Of a stretch of DNA of 64,000 nucleotides, positions 1-8,635 are shown one piece after another (the first letter of the stretch is position 1; every line of letters starts with the position of its first letter). The notes beneath the pieces were generated by a model. The model searched no databases. It had not been told where the DNA came from and saw only the letters and a program-made list of their open reading frames with translations. The stretch is from Dyadobacter sp. Leaf189 (GTDB lineage: Bacteria; Bacteroidota; Bacteroidia; Cytophagales; Spirosomataceae), in the NCBI RefSeq assembly GCF_001424405.1, contig NZ_LMPS01000001.1, positions 106,549 to 170,548 on the forward strand. Direction: 5' to 3'. A program made the position numbers and the translations under genes.

Positions 1-513
1 TTCTGTACGCATTCAGTGCCAGGCGAATATATAGTAGGTGTGTCTGATTTTCGGAAATGCCAGCATTTGCGCTGGGTTTTTACTGATCCTGCGGGCAAAA
101 TTTCTTATTGTACCTACTGTTTACCGCCGACCGGATTCGAAAGAAAAGCCTATCCCAACCTCGCGCCTGAGCTGATCGCATTCAACGAAGTCCAGAAAAT
201 CCCTTACGAAAAAATCCCACCGCATAACCCCGATTGTGAGCGGGTTTTTTATGATGGCGCACCATTGATTGTGAGTCCCAATGAGGGAAGTGAATATTAC
301 ATTCGGAAAGATGAGCCGCAGCAGTTGCAGCTGGCTTGTCAGGCAGCGAATGATGTGGAGGAAGTTTTCTGGTATATCAATGATAAAATTACCCGGAAGA
401 CAAAGCCTCACGAGCCTGTTTTCATCAACCCGCCGGCAGGCAGGGTGAAAATCTCCTGCAGCGACGATAAGGGAAGAAATTCCGATGTCTGGATCACAGT
501 CAAGCGAATGTAG
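1..513 (+). CDS. pbpC: penicillin-binding protein 1C, C-terminal fragment (cut by window edge)
   Basis: The frame is open from the first base, so these are the last ~170 codons of a gene that starts outside the window. The visible part has a CxxC pair (YCTYC, about visible codons 36-40), the stretch NLAPELIAF, and a ~90-residue beta-rich module ending in ISCSDDKGRNSD. I recognise this as the C-terminal BiPBP_C domain of PBP1C-type bifunctional peptidoglycan synthases, which are inner-membrane anchored with periplasmic glycosyltransferase and transpeptidase domains. Those catalytic domains are not in view, so activity cannot be judged. It converges on the M28 lipoprotein gene, 88 bp away, with no convincing terminator between them. 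An alpha-2-macroglobulin gene often precedes pbpC, but that would lie outside the window. Confidence 0.8.
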   Translation, partial: FCTHSVPGEYIVGVSDFRKCQHLRWVFTDPAGKISYCTYCLPPTGFERKAYPNLAPELIAFNEVQKIPYEKIPPHNPDCERVFYDGAPLIVSPNEGSEYYIRKDEPQQLQLACQAANDVEEVFWYINDKITRKTKPHEPVFINPPAGRVKISCSDDKGRNSDVWITVKRM

Positions 514-601
514 CGGGGCGGAGTTGTTTGGGGGTAGGGGTGTTTTTGGACATTTATTGTCATTGACAACCACTGACCCTTAATGACCAAAAGGCAACTC
601 C

Positions 602-1633
602 TCAAAGTGCCTCTCCCGCCGCTTCCTGGTAGAGAACCTGCACCAATGTTTGTCCCACAGCTTTCAGTGTTTTTGGATCAATATTCTCCATGTCATCGTG
701 GGCTGTGTGCCAGTCCGGGAAGAATGTGAGCAGCGTGGAATTGCGGTTGGTGTGGATGATGTCGATCATCGGAATGCGGGCAATATTGTTTACCGGCACG
801 TGGTCGTCTGTCACAGTTGATCCGCGTTCGTCTATAAAGTAGTTATTATAGCCGAGGCGGCTGGCCGTGGTCCAAACCTGCCTTACAACATCTTCTGCAA
901 ATTGCAGGGAATAACCTTCTTTGGAGAAAGTAGCTCCCTTGGCGCCTACCATATCCAGCAATATGCCAAAATAAGCGGTGTAGTTAGGTACGTGCTTGTT
1001 GGTAGCCCAATGTTTGGAACCCAGACAAAAGCCGCTGTATTCCATATCAGTCTGTGTTTCGGTACTACCCCAGTCTTCGGCATCGAAAAAGATGATATCT
1101 ACACCAATATCCGGCTTGCTTGGCTGTGCTGCAAGCAATCGTGCGATTTCGAGCAATACACCCACGCCGCTTGCGCCATCATTTGCTGCCAGTACAGGTT
1201 TGTTTTTGACCAGCGAATCCTGGTCAGAGAATGGGCGTGAATCCCAGTGGGAAGTAAGCAAAATGCGTTTGGAAGCAGTCGGATTGAAACTCCCGATGAT
1301 ATTGCGTGCATTCAGTTTGGTACCGTCGAAAGTAGTGGCTGTGAATGGTTGCTCAGTTACCTGCAATCCGTATTTTTTCAGAGTAGCTACGAGGTAATCG
1401 CCGCATTGCTGGTGGGGTTTGGAATTGGGTACCCGCGCACCGAAGTCAACCTGCTTCTGGACAAATGCATAGGCAGAATCAGCACTAAATGCCGGACTGG
1501 CGACCAGCTTGGGAGCAGCGGCTTCACTGGTTTGGTCGGAGCTGGTGTTGCTCTTACAGCCTGCTATTAAAATTGAAAAGCAAAAAAAATAGCTGAATGG
1601 TTTAAGAAACAGCTTCTTAGAAAGAAATAGCAT
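602..1633 (-). CDS. M28-family zinc peptidase / glutaminyl-peptide cyclotransferase-like lipoprotein
   Basis: Secreted lipoprotein of the M28 fold. I start it at an ATG overlapping the end of the DUF192 gene by 17 bp, because this gives a clean lipoprotein signal with lipobox LIAGC (Cys26) and suggests translational coupling; a longer frame starting at 1672 would bury the signal. Metal-site motifs are visible: LTSHWDSRPF, NDGASGVGVLLE, FFDAEDWG and a C-terminal FFPDWHTAHDDMENID. These resemble bacterial type II glutaminyl cyclases (the Porphyromonas gingivalis enzyme is the best known), which convert N-terminal Gln to pyroglutamate in the periplasm. In Bacteroidota many exported proteins begin with Gln after signal cleavage, which would give this enzyme abundant substrate. 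No surface-export motif follows the lipid Cys, so it is probably periplasmic. An ordinary M28 aminopeptidase is the alternative. Confidence 0.85.
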   Translation of the reverse strand: MLFLSKKLFLKPFSYFFCFSILIAGCKSNTSSDQTSEAAAPKLVASPAFSADSAYAFVQKQVDFGARVPNSKPHQQCGDYLVATLKKYGLQVTEQPFTATTFDGTKLNARNIIGSFNPTASKRILLTSHWDSRPFSDQDSLVKNKPVLAANDGASGVGVLLEIARLLAAQPSKPDIGVDIIFFDAEDWGSTETQTDMEYSGFCLGSKHWATNKHVPNYTAYFGILLDMVGAKGATFSKEGYSLQFAEDVVRQVWTTASRLGYNNYFIDERGSTVTDDHVPVNNIARIPMIDIIHTNRNSTLLTFFPDWHTAHDDMENIDPKTLKAVGQTLVQVLYQEAAGEAL

Positions 1634-2129
1634 CTCCGGTTTTGATATTGTTGCGTTCACTGAAACCTGCATTTACCTCAACTACATACTGGGCGTTGCC
1701 GAGAGAAGGGATACCTTCATCGGAGTAGGGTTTGGTATTGGCAGCGATAGATATGATTTTTTTATTTTCATCCACATAGATGATATCCAGCGGGATACTG
1801 GTGTTGTGCATCCAAAAGCTCTGCGGCTCCGACTTTTCGAAGATAAACAGCATGCCTACTGAATCGGGGATATAGGGGCGGTACATCAGACCCTTCGCCC
1901 GTTCGTTTTCGTTTTCAGCAATTTCAACATCAATCGTTTTGTACTTCTGTCCATTCTTCCAGAATGTGACTTCGCCTTCTTTCACAAATGTTGGCGCATT
2001 GGCTGCCGGTGCTGAATTTTCTGTCTCGACCTTGCTTTTATTCAGATATGGAGCAAGCAGATAGGCTGCGCCGCCGAGTAAAAATACGCCGAGTAAAATG
2101 TATGCAAATATCGATTGCCGGTTTCTCAT
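1617..2129 (-). CDS. DUF192 domain protein with N-terminal membrane anchor
   Basis: A 170-residue protein with one membrane segment (about residues 6-28) followed by an exported DUF192 domain (about 55-170). Typical DUF192 features are present: ERAKGLMYRP near the start, the core FWMHNTSIPLDIIYVDE, and the end YVVEVNAG. The biochemical function of DUF192 is not established. The start chosen is the ATG five bases after GAGGAG, which lies in the last cysS codons; a GTG two codons earlier is possible. The start overlaps the cysS stop region and its end overlaps the M28 gene, so DUF5618-cysS-DUF192-M28 look like one leftward unit. The protein is probably held at the periplasmic face of the inner membrane. 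Confidence 0.85.
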   Translation of the reverse strand: MRNRQSIFAYILLGVFLLGGAAYLLAPYLNKSKVETENSAPAANAPTFVKEGEVTFWKNGQKYKTIDVEIAENENERAKGLMYRPYIPDSVGMLFIFEKSEPQSFWMHNTSIPLDIIYVDENKKIISIAANTKPYSDEGIPSLGNAQYVVEVNAGFSERNNIKTGDAISF

Positions 2130-2131
2130 GA

Positions 2132-3634
2132 TCACTCCTCGTAAGCCCAGTCAACCCTGACTTTGGTGTCGCGGATAACAAGCCCCTGATTTTTGAAATA
2201 AGAACGGATTTCGTCAACCTTTTCGTAGTTCTGCAGCATTTTAAATTCCCGGTATAATTTCAGCATTCCGTCCAGGATCGCGTATCCTTCGGCGAGCTCT
2301 TCTTTCAAGCCCAAAACATCTTCAAAAAACCGGACAAAATGATCTTTAAGATTATTAAATGCTTCCTTACCAATCGCAGCCGGCTTCAACTGCCCCATAT
2401 TGAGCATGTTAATGTATTTAAGCAGATTGAAAAGGTTGGCAAATGCAACTGCGGTATTCAGGTCGTCGTTCATAGCCGCGTAAAAACCGTCGATTGCTTT
2501 TTGAATATCGGCCTTCTTGTTCTCGTCGATAGCAACCCCTTCTTCGTGCGAGTAAGTCAGCAACTTGGCATTGCGCAGCCCGTTTGCAAGTCTTTTGTAG
2601 CCTTTTTGGGCAGCTTTCAAAGCTTCATTTGAAAAGTCGAGCGTGCTCCTGTACTGGCTTTGGAGCATGAAAAAGCGCACGGTCATGGGACTGTAAGCCT
2701 GATCGAGCAACGCGTGGCTTCCGGAGAAAAGCTCCGACGGCAGGAAAGAGTTATTAAGCGACTTGGACATTTTTTGTCCGTTTACTGTCAACATATTCGT
2801 ATGCATCCAGTAACGAACCGGCTCTTCACCTGTCAGCGATTTCCCTTGCGCGATCTCGCATTCGTGGTGCGGGAATTTCAGGTCCATTCCACCGCCGTGA
2901 ATATCGAACTGCTTGCCTAAGTACTTCTTGCTCATGCAGGTACATTCAAGGTGCCAGCCGGGAAAGCCCATTCCCCAGGGTGAATCCCATTGCATAATAT
3001 GTTCTGGGCTCGCCTTTTTCCATAGTGCAAAATCGAGCGGATTGCGTTTTTCAGCTTGTCCGTCGAGCTCGCGGGTTTCATTCAAAAGATCTTCTATAAT
3101 GCGGCCGGAGAGCTTACCATATTCATTTCCGCCGGCCTGGTATTTATTGATATCAAAATAAACGGATCCATTGGATTCGTAAGCCGCTCCTTTTTCGATT
3201 AGCGACTGTACTGCTTCAATCTGTTCGATCAAATGGCCGGTTGCCGTAGGTTCAATGCTCGGTGGTAAAAGATTGAAAATGGCGGAAACATCGTGAAAAT
3301 CATTGGTATACCGCTGCACGATCTCCATCGGTTCAAGCTTCTGCAGTTTTGCCATCTTCCCGATTTTATCCTCCCCCTCATCACCGTCGCCTACCAGGTG
3401 GCCCACGTCGGTAATGTTCCGCACGTATCGCACTTTATAGCCAATGTGGGTCAGATAGCGGTAAAGGATATCAAAAGACAGGAAGGTGCGGATGTTGCCT
3501 AAATGCACATTATTGTAAACCGTCGGACCGCAGACGTACATACCAACATACGGAGGAGCAATCGGTACGAACACGTCTTTTTTTCGTGTAAGCGTATTAA
3601 ATAATCTAAGCGGCTGGAAAGTTTGTGCGGTCAT
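2132..3634 (-). CDS. cysS: cysteinyl-tRNA synthetase
   Basis: Class I aminoacyl-tRNA synthetase that charges tRNA-Cys in the cytoplasm. Full length at 500 residues. The catalytic site is visible: zinc ligand Cys35 in YVCGPTVYNN, the HIGH-type motif HLGN at 44-47, the zinc region WHLECTCMSKKYLG and FPHHECEIAQ, and the KMSKS loop at about 288-292 (QKMSKSLNN). The C-terminal helical anticodon-binding region is present. The stop codon is embedded in the start region of the DUF192 gene (GAGGAGTGATCATG), so the two are probably translationally coupled. The upstream DUF5618 gene ends 27 bp before it on the same strand. Nothing about the enzyme is unusual. Confidence 0.97.
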   Translation of the reverse strand: MTAQTFQPLRLFNTLTRKKDVFVPIAPPYVGMYVCGPTVYNNVHLGNIRTFLSFDILYRYLTHIGYKVRYVRNITDVGHLVGDGDEGEDKIGKMAKLQKLEPMEIVQRYTNDFHDVSAIFNLLPPSIEPTATGHLIEQIEAVQSLIEKGAAYESNGSVYFDINKYQAGGNEYGKLSGRIIEDLLNETRELDGQAEKRNPLDFALWKKASPEHIMQWDSPWGMGFPGWHLECTCMSKKYLGKQFDIHGGGMDLKFPHHECEIAQGKSLTGEEPVRYWMHTNMLTVNGQKMSKSLNNSFLPSELFSGSHALLDQAYSPMTVRFFMLQSQYRSTLDFSNEALKAAQKGYKRLANGLRNAKLLTYSHEEGVAIDENKKADIQKAIDGFYAAMNDDLNTAVAFANLFNLLKYINMLNMGQLKPAAIGKEAFNNLKDHFVRFFEDVLGLKEELAEGYAILDGMLKLYREFKMLQNYEKVDEIRSYFKNQGLVIRDTKVRVDWAYEE

Positions 3635-3661
3635 TTATCCGGTACTTACTGAAAACTATTC

Positions 3662-4051
3662 TTAACTAAGTTGTTTCTTATCAAGGCGGGTTTCGACCCA
3701 CCTGATGATTTTTTCTGCTTCCTGCAAACCAACAGACGCAAGCTTTGCGCTTTTGCTGCCTTGGTATCCCATATCAATATGCAGGATTTGATATGCAGTG
3801 GTAAAGGCTGCAAGAAGACTTTTGTCAACCCGGCTGAGTTCATACTGGTACCATTCGACACTCTTGGGCGTTTTCCTGTTTTTCTTGCCAAGAAGCTCAT
3901 TCAGTACCAGCAATATGCCGGTGTAAGCAGTGTGTCCGGCTATCTTGACATACTTTTTGTCCTTGTAAAGCCCGTCTTCTTTTTTAGCATTGTTACTCAG
4001 GAAATCCTTCGCATTATCAATATGCCTGCGTGCTTCTGAAACTGCTTCCAT
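3662..4051 (-). CDS. DUF5618 family helical protein
   Basis: A 129-residue, mostly helical protein. I recognise the DUF5618 pattern: an N-terminal EARRHIDNAKDFL helix, then KKYVKIAGHTAYTGILL, and a C-terminal HIDMGYQGSKSAKLASVG followed by EAEKIIRWVETRL. The fold is HEPN-like in general shape, but the R-x4-6-H RNase motif of active HEPN nucleases is absent, so I do not call it a toxin. Its function is unknown. It is the first gene of the leftward unit that continues into cysS. A perfect -10-like element (CAAAAATA on the + strand, 4095-4102) lies 44 bp upstream of the start, but without a convincing -33 box. Confidence 0.75.
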   Translation of the reverse strand: MEAVSEARRHIDNAKDFLSNNAKKEDGLYKDKKYVKIAGHTAYTGILLVLNELLGKKNRKTPKSVEWYQYELSRVDKSLLAAFTTAYQILHIDMGYQGSKSAKLASVGLQEAEKIIRWVETRLDKKQLS

Positions 4052-4246
4052 TGTTAAGTATGTGTTTATAGTGGAGAGATAAAATGCTAATCAACAAAAA
4101 TAGCAAATAACAGATGATAGACGTGCTGGTACCCGAATATTGGAATTTGCAAAACATGCTATTCAGCTGATTTAATTATCTTCGCAACGTTTTCTTGAAT
4201 TGAATCCCAGTTTGAAACTTACTTAAAATCAACACAGTACTTATTT

Positions 4247-5164
4247 ATGAGCTTACTTACCGTAGGATCTGTTGCATTTGATGCGCTTGAAACACCGTTT
4301 GGAAAAACAGATAAAATTATCGGAGGCGCTGCCACTTACATTACACTATCCGCATCTTATTTCACAAAGGATAACAACCTGGTAGCAGTTGTCGGCGGCG
4401 ATTTTCCAGCAGAAATGATCAGCCTTTTGCAGGATCACGGCATTAATACAGAAGGACTTGAAATCGTTCAGGACGGAAAAACATTCTTCTGGTCGGGTAA
4501 GTATCATGAAGACATGAACACGCGCGACACGCTGATCACCGAACTGAATGTAATGGAGCACTTCGATCCCATCATTCCCGAATCCTACCAGGGTACCGAG
4601 TTTTTGATGTTAGGTAATACAGTACCTGCGACGCAGCGGCTCGTTATTGAAAGAATGTCGAAACGTCCCAAGCTGATCATGCTCGATACCATGAACCTTT
4701 GGATGAATATCGCGCTGGATGATTTGAAAGAAACTTTGAAGCTGGTAGACCTGGTGACAATAAATGATGAAGAGGCGCGCCAGCTTTCAGGAGAATACTC
4801 GCTGCGTAAAGCGGCAAAGAAAATCATGGAAATGGGTCCAAAAACCCTGATCATCAAAAAAGGAGAGCACGGCGCATTGTTGTTTCAGGACGATCGCATT
4901 TTCTTCGCACCGGCTTTGCCTCTGGAAGAAGTATTCGATCCAACCGGAGCCGGAGATACCTTTGCCGGCGGATTCATCGGTTACCTCGCCAGCACAAATG
5001 ATATTTCCTTTGAAAACATGAAGCGCGGCATTATCTACGGTTCAGCAATGGCATCATTTTGTGTCGAAAAATTTGGTACTGAGCGACTTGTGAACCTTTC
5101 ACGCGCGGAAATTAATGCACGGGTTCAGGAATTTGTGAACCTGAGCAGCTTCGAGATACAATAA
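4247..5164 (+). CDS. PfkB-family (ribokinase-like) sugar kinase
   Basis: A 305-residue cytoplasmic kinase of the ribokinase/PfkB superfamily. The N-terminal GGAATYITLSA corresponds to the PfkB substrate-binding signature, and the C-terminal DPTGAGDTFAGGF (Asp231-Asp237 region) supplies the anion hole and the catalytic base Asp237. Such enzymes phosphorylate the hydroxymethyl group of sugars or nucleosides with ATP. The substrate cannot be read from the sequence; adenosine, ribose and fructose derivatives are all possible. It is followed by a hairpin with a T-rich tail and is probably transcribed alone, or with read-through into the GDPD gene. Confidence 0.85.
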   Translation: MSLLTVGSVAFDALETPFGKTDKIIGGAATYITLSASYFTKDNNLVAVVGGDFPAEMISLLQDHGINTEGLEIVQDGKTFFWSGKYHEDMNTRDTLITELNVMEHFDPIIPESYQGTEFLMLGNTVPATQRLVIERMSKRPKLIMLDTMNLWMNIALDDLKETLKLVDLVTINDEEARQLSGEYSLRKAAKKIMEMGPKTLIIKKGEHGALLFQDDRIFFAPALPLEEVFDPTGAGDTFAGGFIGYLASTNDISFENMKRGIIYGSAMASFCVEKFGTERLVNLSRAEINARVQEFVNLSSFEIQ

Positions 5165-5184
5165 GTATTTAGTTTAAAGTTTAT

Positions 5185-5232
5185 GAGTCTATAAGTAAGG
5201 ATCGATTTCCATGCTTGTAGACTCTTATTTTT
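5185..5232 (+). terminator. hairpin after the PfkB-family kinase gene
   Basis: An 11-bp stem with one G-U pair (GAGTCTATAAG with CTTGTAGACTC) and an 18-base loop, followed by TTATTTTT. The loop is large, so termination may be partial. It lies only 7 bp before the next start codon. Confidence 0.45.
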
Positions 5233-5239
5233 CCAGGTT

Positions 5240-6040
5240 ATGATTGGTAAAAGACTGATAATACTTTTCGCGATTTTAGGAATAACCGCTCGTGCGAATG
5301 CACAGCCGGCACATTTACCTCAGAGTAAAAACAAGACTGTCGTGATCGCCCATCGCGGTAATCACATGGAGGTACCCGAAAATACAGTTGCCTCTTGTCG
5401 CGAGGCTATCGAATGCGGCGCCGACTATGTGGAAGTCGATCTGCGGACTACGAAAGATGGAAAGCTGGTATTGCTGCACGATGCGAAAGTAGACAGAACT
5501 ACAAACGGTAGCGGCCGCATTGCAGACATGACCTTGGCCGAAGTGCGGAAACTGCAGGTATTTAACCGAAACAAAAAAACGCACCGGATCCCCGAATTCA
5601 AAGAGGTACTTGCGGTCTGCAAAGGGAAAATCAACATTTATCTCGATTTTAAGGATGCCAGCACCGAAGAAACCTGGAAGCAAATCAAGGCTGCGGGTAT
5701 GGAAAGTCAGGTGGTTGTGTACCTGAATGACGAGCGACAATACAGGCAATGGAAGGAAGCGGCTCCCACTGTTCCGCTTATGACAAGTTTGCCAAATCAC
5801 GTTACAAGCAAAGATGGACTACTTGGCTTCCTGAAAAAAACCGATGTTCAGGTGCTGGACAATGTGAAAGACCCTGAGCTGGTGAAGGTAGCAAATCAGC
5901 ATGGCGTGGCGGTGTGGCTGGACGTACAAAGTCCAAACGAGGGGCCCGCTTCCTGGAAAGAGGCGCTAAGTAAAGGCGTTCAGGGGCTGCAAACAGATAC
6001 ACCTGTCCATTTGATGAGCTTTCTGAAAGGGCAGAATTAG
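5240..6040 (+). CDS. exported glycerophosphodiester phosphodiesterase
   Basis: A 266-residue GDPD TIM-barrel enzyme with a cleavable signal peptide (about residues 1-22, ending ANAQ), so it acts in the periplasm. It hydrolyses glycerophosphodiesters from phospholipid turnover to glycerol 3-phosphate plus an alcohol. The catalytic signature is clear: AHRGNHMEVPENT (His38-Arg39, Glu47) at the N-terminus, then ADYVEVDLRTTKDGKLVLLHD with the metal-binding Glu/Asp and the second catalytic His. The start is placed at the ATG that opens the signal peptide, immediately after the hairpin downstream of the kinase gene. It converges on tag, with 24 bp between the stop codons and no clear terminator. Confidence 0.9.
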   Translation: MIGKRLIILFAILGITARANAQPAHLPQSKNKTVVIAHRGNHMEVPENTVASCREAIECGADYVEVDLRTTKDGKLVLLHDAKVDRTTNGSGRIADMTLAEVRKLQVFNRNKKTHRIPEFKEVLAVCKGKINIYLDFKDASTEETWKQIKAAGMESQVVVYLNDERQYRQWKEAAPTVPLMTSLPNHVTSKDGLLGFLKKTDVQVLDNVKDPELVKVANQHGVAVWLDVQSPNEGPASWKEALSKGVQGLQTDTPVHLMSFLKGQN

Positions 6041-6064
6041 GCGTTTCGCATTGAAAATGTACGA

Positions 6065-6604
6065 TCAGCTCGCCAGCTGGTTAATCTTCTGATAAATGGG
6101 ACAGTCTGGCGTATGCGCGCCAGGCAGATAGCCTGTACTCATAAGAAATTCATTGACGATTTCGCCGCCGGTAAATTTGAATGTTTTTTTGAAAAGCTTG
6201 ATCCACTGCTCCTTGGTCAAAGGATGATTGGCTTCAATCCAGCCTTTGAATGAGCCAAAATCTTTCCTGATTTCCAGTATCTTCTGTGCATTCACGATAG
6301 CTGCATTAATCTTCAACCTGTTCCGCACAATTCCGGGATCCTGCATCAGTCTTTCCCTGTCGCTTTCGTTGTAAGCAGCTACTTTTTCTATCGAAAAATG
6401 ATCGTAAGCTGCCCGAAAACTGTGTTGTTTTCGGAGCATTAAAGTCCAGCTCAGGCCAGCCTGATTGATTTCGAGCAACAACCTCCCAAAAAGCTCGTCG
6501 TCGTCGACAATGGGGAAACCATAATGGTTATCATGGTATTCTTTATTTAGCAGAAAATCCGGTAGTTCAGAGATGTTATTGTTGACATAAGCGCAATATG
6601 ACAT
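6065..6604 (-). CDS. tag: DNA-3-methyladenine glycosylase I
   Basis: Base-excision repair enzyme of the Tag family that removes 3-methyladenine from alkylated DNA. The 179 residues match the family's usual length. Features visible: Cys4 near the N-terminus, EYHDNHYG (His24), the helix QAGLSWTLMLRKQHSFR, IVRNRLKINAAIVNA, and the C-terminal HTPDCP. Cys4, His24 and the C-terminal His/Cys pair correspond to the zinc site known from E. coli Tag. It is the last gene of a leftward run kdsA-PAP2-GyrI-like-tag, with 20 bp separating it from the GyrI-like gene. This is ordinary housekeeping repair. Confidence 0.93.
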   Translation of the reverse strand: MSYCAYVNNNISELPDFLLNKEYHDNHYGFPIVDDDELFGRLLLEINQAGLSWTLMLRKQHSFRAAYDHFSIEKVAAYNESDRERLMQDPGIVRNRLKINAAIVNAQKILEIRKDFGSFKGWIEANHPLTKEQWIKLFKKTFKFTGGEIVNEFLMSTGYLPGAHTPDCPIYQKINQLAS

Positions 6605-6624
6605 GTGCAGCGGGTATTTGGTTG

Positions 6625-7080
6625 TTAGAGAATGCCTACCTGAACTTCGGTAATGTTGCCGGCCGGATTTTCAAAATCCATGTGAATGTAAATCTCACGA
6701 TTCTGGCCAGAGGGAATTTTGTTTTTGGTGCCCAGCTCTGAAAATATTTGCCCATAAACACTCCCGAGGCCGCTCCATTCTCCCTGCAATTCGTGCGAGA
6801 TACATTGAAACGGTTCCAGAAGTTTCAATCTGAACTCGGAGTCAGTAAGTGGTGCCGAGGGGCTCACCGGCAGTGCGATCGTGAGCTTGAACACTGTTTC
6901 CGGATTCCCGTCAGCGCCTTCATAAATCCAGAATACAGGTCCCGTAATTTCCAGATCGTTTTGTACCGCATCACTGTAAAGCCGCCGGGCGACCACGCGG
7001 ACAAATTCGGCGAGCGCATTCAGGGAAGTTTCAGTCTCAAAATAAAGAACATGAAGCGGATAAATTGTTTTCAGTTGCAT
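6625..7080 (-). CDS. GyrI-like effector-binding domain protein
   Basis: A 151-residue soluble protein with the alternating pattern of a GyrI/AraC-type effector-binding domain: an N-terminal strand, EITGPVFWIYEG, TIALPVSPS in the middle, and LLEPFQCISHELQGEWSGLG. Such domains bind small hydrophobic or aromatic ligands and occur either alone or fused to DNA-binding domains. No DNA-binding segment is present here, so it is a stand-alone ligand-binding protein. Its ligand and role are unknown. Its position between a PAP2 phosphatase and tag gives no firm clue. Confidence 0.6.
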   Translation of the reverse strand: MQLKTIYPLHVLYFETETSLNALAEFVRVVARRLYSDAVQNDLEITGPVFWIYEGADGNPETVFKLTIALPVSPSAPLTDSEFRLKLLEPFQCISHELQGEWSGLGSVYGQIFSELGTKNKIPSGQNREIYIHMDFENPAGNITEVQVGIL

Positions 7081-7142
7081 AAGCTGAGGTTTTAAGTTCA
7101 GGCAAATAAAAACACCCCGAATGACAGCCCTATGTCAGCAGG

Positions 7143-7826
7143 TTAGTAAGCAGGTGTACTTTTTCTTTTCCGCGACACCTTTTGTTTAAGCCAGGGATAG
7201 CTGATGTAAAAAACCTTTGTTGCCCCCATTCCTATTCCGGCACCCATAAGCACATCGGCCAGCCAATGTTTATTGTTTAAAATACGCATGGCACCTACTG
7301 CAGTGGCAGTTCCGTAGCCTCCAATGCTATAAAGAACACTTCTGCCTCCATACTCCTGATGCAGGATCTCTGCATTTGCAAAAGCAGTGGTGGTATGTCC
7401 GGAAGGAAATGAATGGTTATCCTCTCCATCTGGTCGCGGGTATTTTACTGCCCGTTTGAGCCCCTGAGTTACTACCTGGGCGCCGATGTTCGAAAGTAAT
7501 GCAAGTATAACCTGATCGTCCAGCGAATGTTTCCCCTTCACACCCGCTGAGGCGAGTCCAAGGCTCACAATACCAGGAGCGTAGGGAAGAAAATCATCTG
7601 CATTGGTATGAAATCCAGGATACTGAGACCGTACTTCCCTTTGCAGGCTGCGGCTGACCTTTCCCTGTACAACCAATCCTGCAACAGCCAACGAAACCGG
7701 CGGGATAATATCTCCTGCCTTTACCCGCCACAAGGTAGAATCCTGCTGTGCCGACACCGTTTGCGGCAGCAGATTGCAGCAAATCAATAAGGTCAGGATC
7801 TGAATTCGCGCTGCTTTGAAGATCAT
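7143..7826 (-). CDS. exported PAP2-family lipid phosphatase
   Basis: A 227-residue membrane-associated phosphatase with an N-terminal signal peptide (about 1-26, ending VSAQ). The three PAP2 phosphatase motifs are present in order: KRAVKYPRP, FPSGHTT and RILNNKHWLADV, giving the catalytic His/Arg/Asp set. The family removes phosphate from lipid substrates such as phosphatidic acid, lipid A or undecaprenyl pyrophosphate at the periplasmic side. The start overlaps the kdsA stop in an ATGA junction, so the two are translationally coupled. Coupling to a Kdo-synthesis gene makes a lipid A or lipid-carrier substrate attractive, but this is inference. Confidence 0.88.
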   Translation of the reverse strand: MIFKAARIQILTLLICCNLLPQTVSAQQDSTLWRVKAGDIIPPVSLAVAGLVVQGKVSRSLQREVRSQYPGFHTNADDFLPYAPGIVSLGLASAGVKGKHSLDDQVILALLSNIGAQVVTQGLKRAVKYPRPDGEDNHSFPSGHTTTAFANAEILHQEYGGRSVLYSIGGYGTATAVGAMRILNNKHWLADVLMGAGIGMGATKVFYISYPWLKQKVSRKRKSTPAY

Positions 7827-8635
7827 AGGATAGCCTCTCTCACGCGAACAAGCCTTTCCAGCAAACCTTCTAATTGATCCAGCGGAAGCATATTTGCACC
7901 ATCAGATTTTGCTTCTGAAGGATTAAAATGGGTTTCGATAAACAGCCCGTCTGCACCTACTGCTATTGCCGCCTTGGCGATCGTCTCAATCAACTTCGGC
8001 TTGCCGCCGGTTACCCCTGAACTTTGATTTGGCTGCTGCAGGGAATGCGTGCAGTCCATTACAACCGGTACTCCGAATGCAGCCATTTCAGGCAGGTTTC
8101 TATAATCCACAACAAGGTCGCCGTAGCCGAAACTATTGCCCCGATCAGTCAGGATTACCTGGCATTGGGGGTTGACTTCATGAATTTTTTCGGCTGCAAA
8201 CTTCATTGAAGCGCCTGAAAGAAACTGTCCTTTCTTCACATTTACAGCTTTTCCTGTCTGCGCGGCGGCGGCCAGCAGCTCGGTTTGCCGGCAAAGAAAT
8301 GCGGGTATCTGCAGTACATCCACGTACTCAGCAGCCATGGCAGCCTCGTGAGATTCATGAATGTCGGTGACGGTAGGGACCCCAAATGTTTCGCCTACTT
8401 CCCGAAGTATTTTTAAAGCTTTCTCGTCTCCGATGCCTGTGAAAGAGTCAATTTTTGTGCGGTTGGCTTTGCGGTAGGAACCCTTGAAAATGTACGGTAT
8501 TTGTAGCCTGGTGGTCACATTGACGATATTTTCAGCTATTCGAAGTGCCATATCCCGGCCTTCTATCGCGCAGGGGCCGGCCATGAGAAAGAACTGCTGC
8601 GAGTCGGTATTTTTTAGATTTGCAATTGAAATCAT
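7823..8635 (-). CDS. kdsA: 3-deoxy-8-phosphooctulonate (Kdo8P) synthase
   Basis: Cytoplasmic enzyme that condenses phosphoenolpyruvate with arabinose 5-phosphate to give Kdo 8-phosphate, the precursor of the Kdo sugar of lipopolysaccharide. At 270 residues it is full length. Motifs: AGPCAIEG at the N-terminus, FKGSYRKANRT, VPTVTDIHES, VNVKKGQFLSG, TDRGNSFGYGDL and IETHFNPSEAKSDG. The Cys22 in AGPC, where E. coli KdsA has Asn, together with the His in CTHSLQQPN and the Glu/Asp in the last motif, places it in the metal-dependent class of KdsA. It leads the leftward unit with PAP2, GyrI-like and tag. Confidence 0.96.
   Translation of the reverse strand: MISIANLKNTDSQQFFLMAGPCAIEGRDMALRIAENIVNVTTRLQIPYIFKGSYRKANRTKIDSFTGIGDEKALKILREVGETFGVPTVTDIHESHEAAMAAEYVDVLQIPAFLCRQTELLAAAAQTGKAVNVKKGQFLSGASMKFAAEKIHEVNPQCQVILTDRGNSFGYGDLVVDYRNLPEMAAFGVPVVMDCTHSLQQPNQSSGVTGGKPKLIETIAKAAIAVGADGLFIETHFNPSEAKSDGANMLPLDQLEGLLERLVRVREAIL

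Noticed and set aside
3662..4051. DUF5618 protein as a HEPN toxin of a toxin-antitoxin pair
   Set aside because: No R-x4-6-H nuclease motif and no nucleotidyltransferase or other antitoxin gene next to it.
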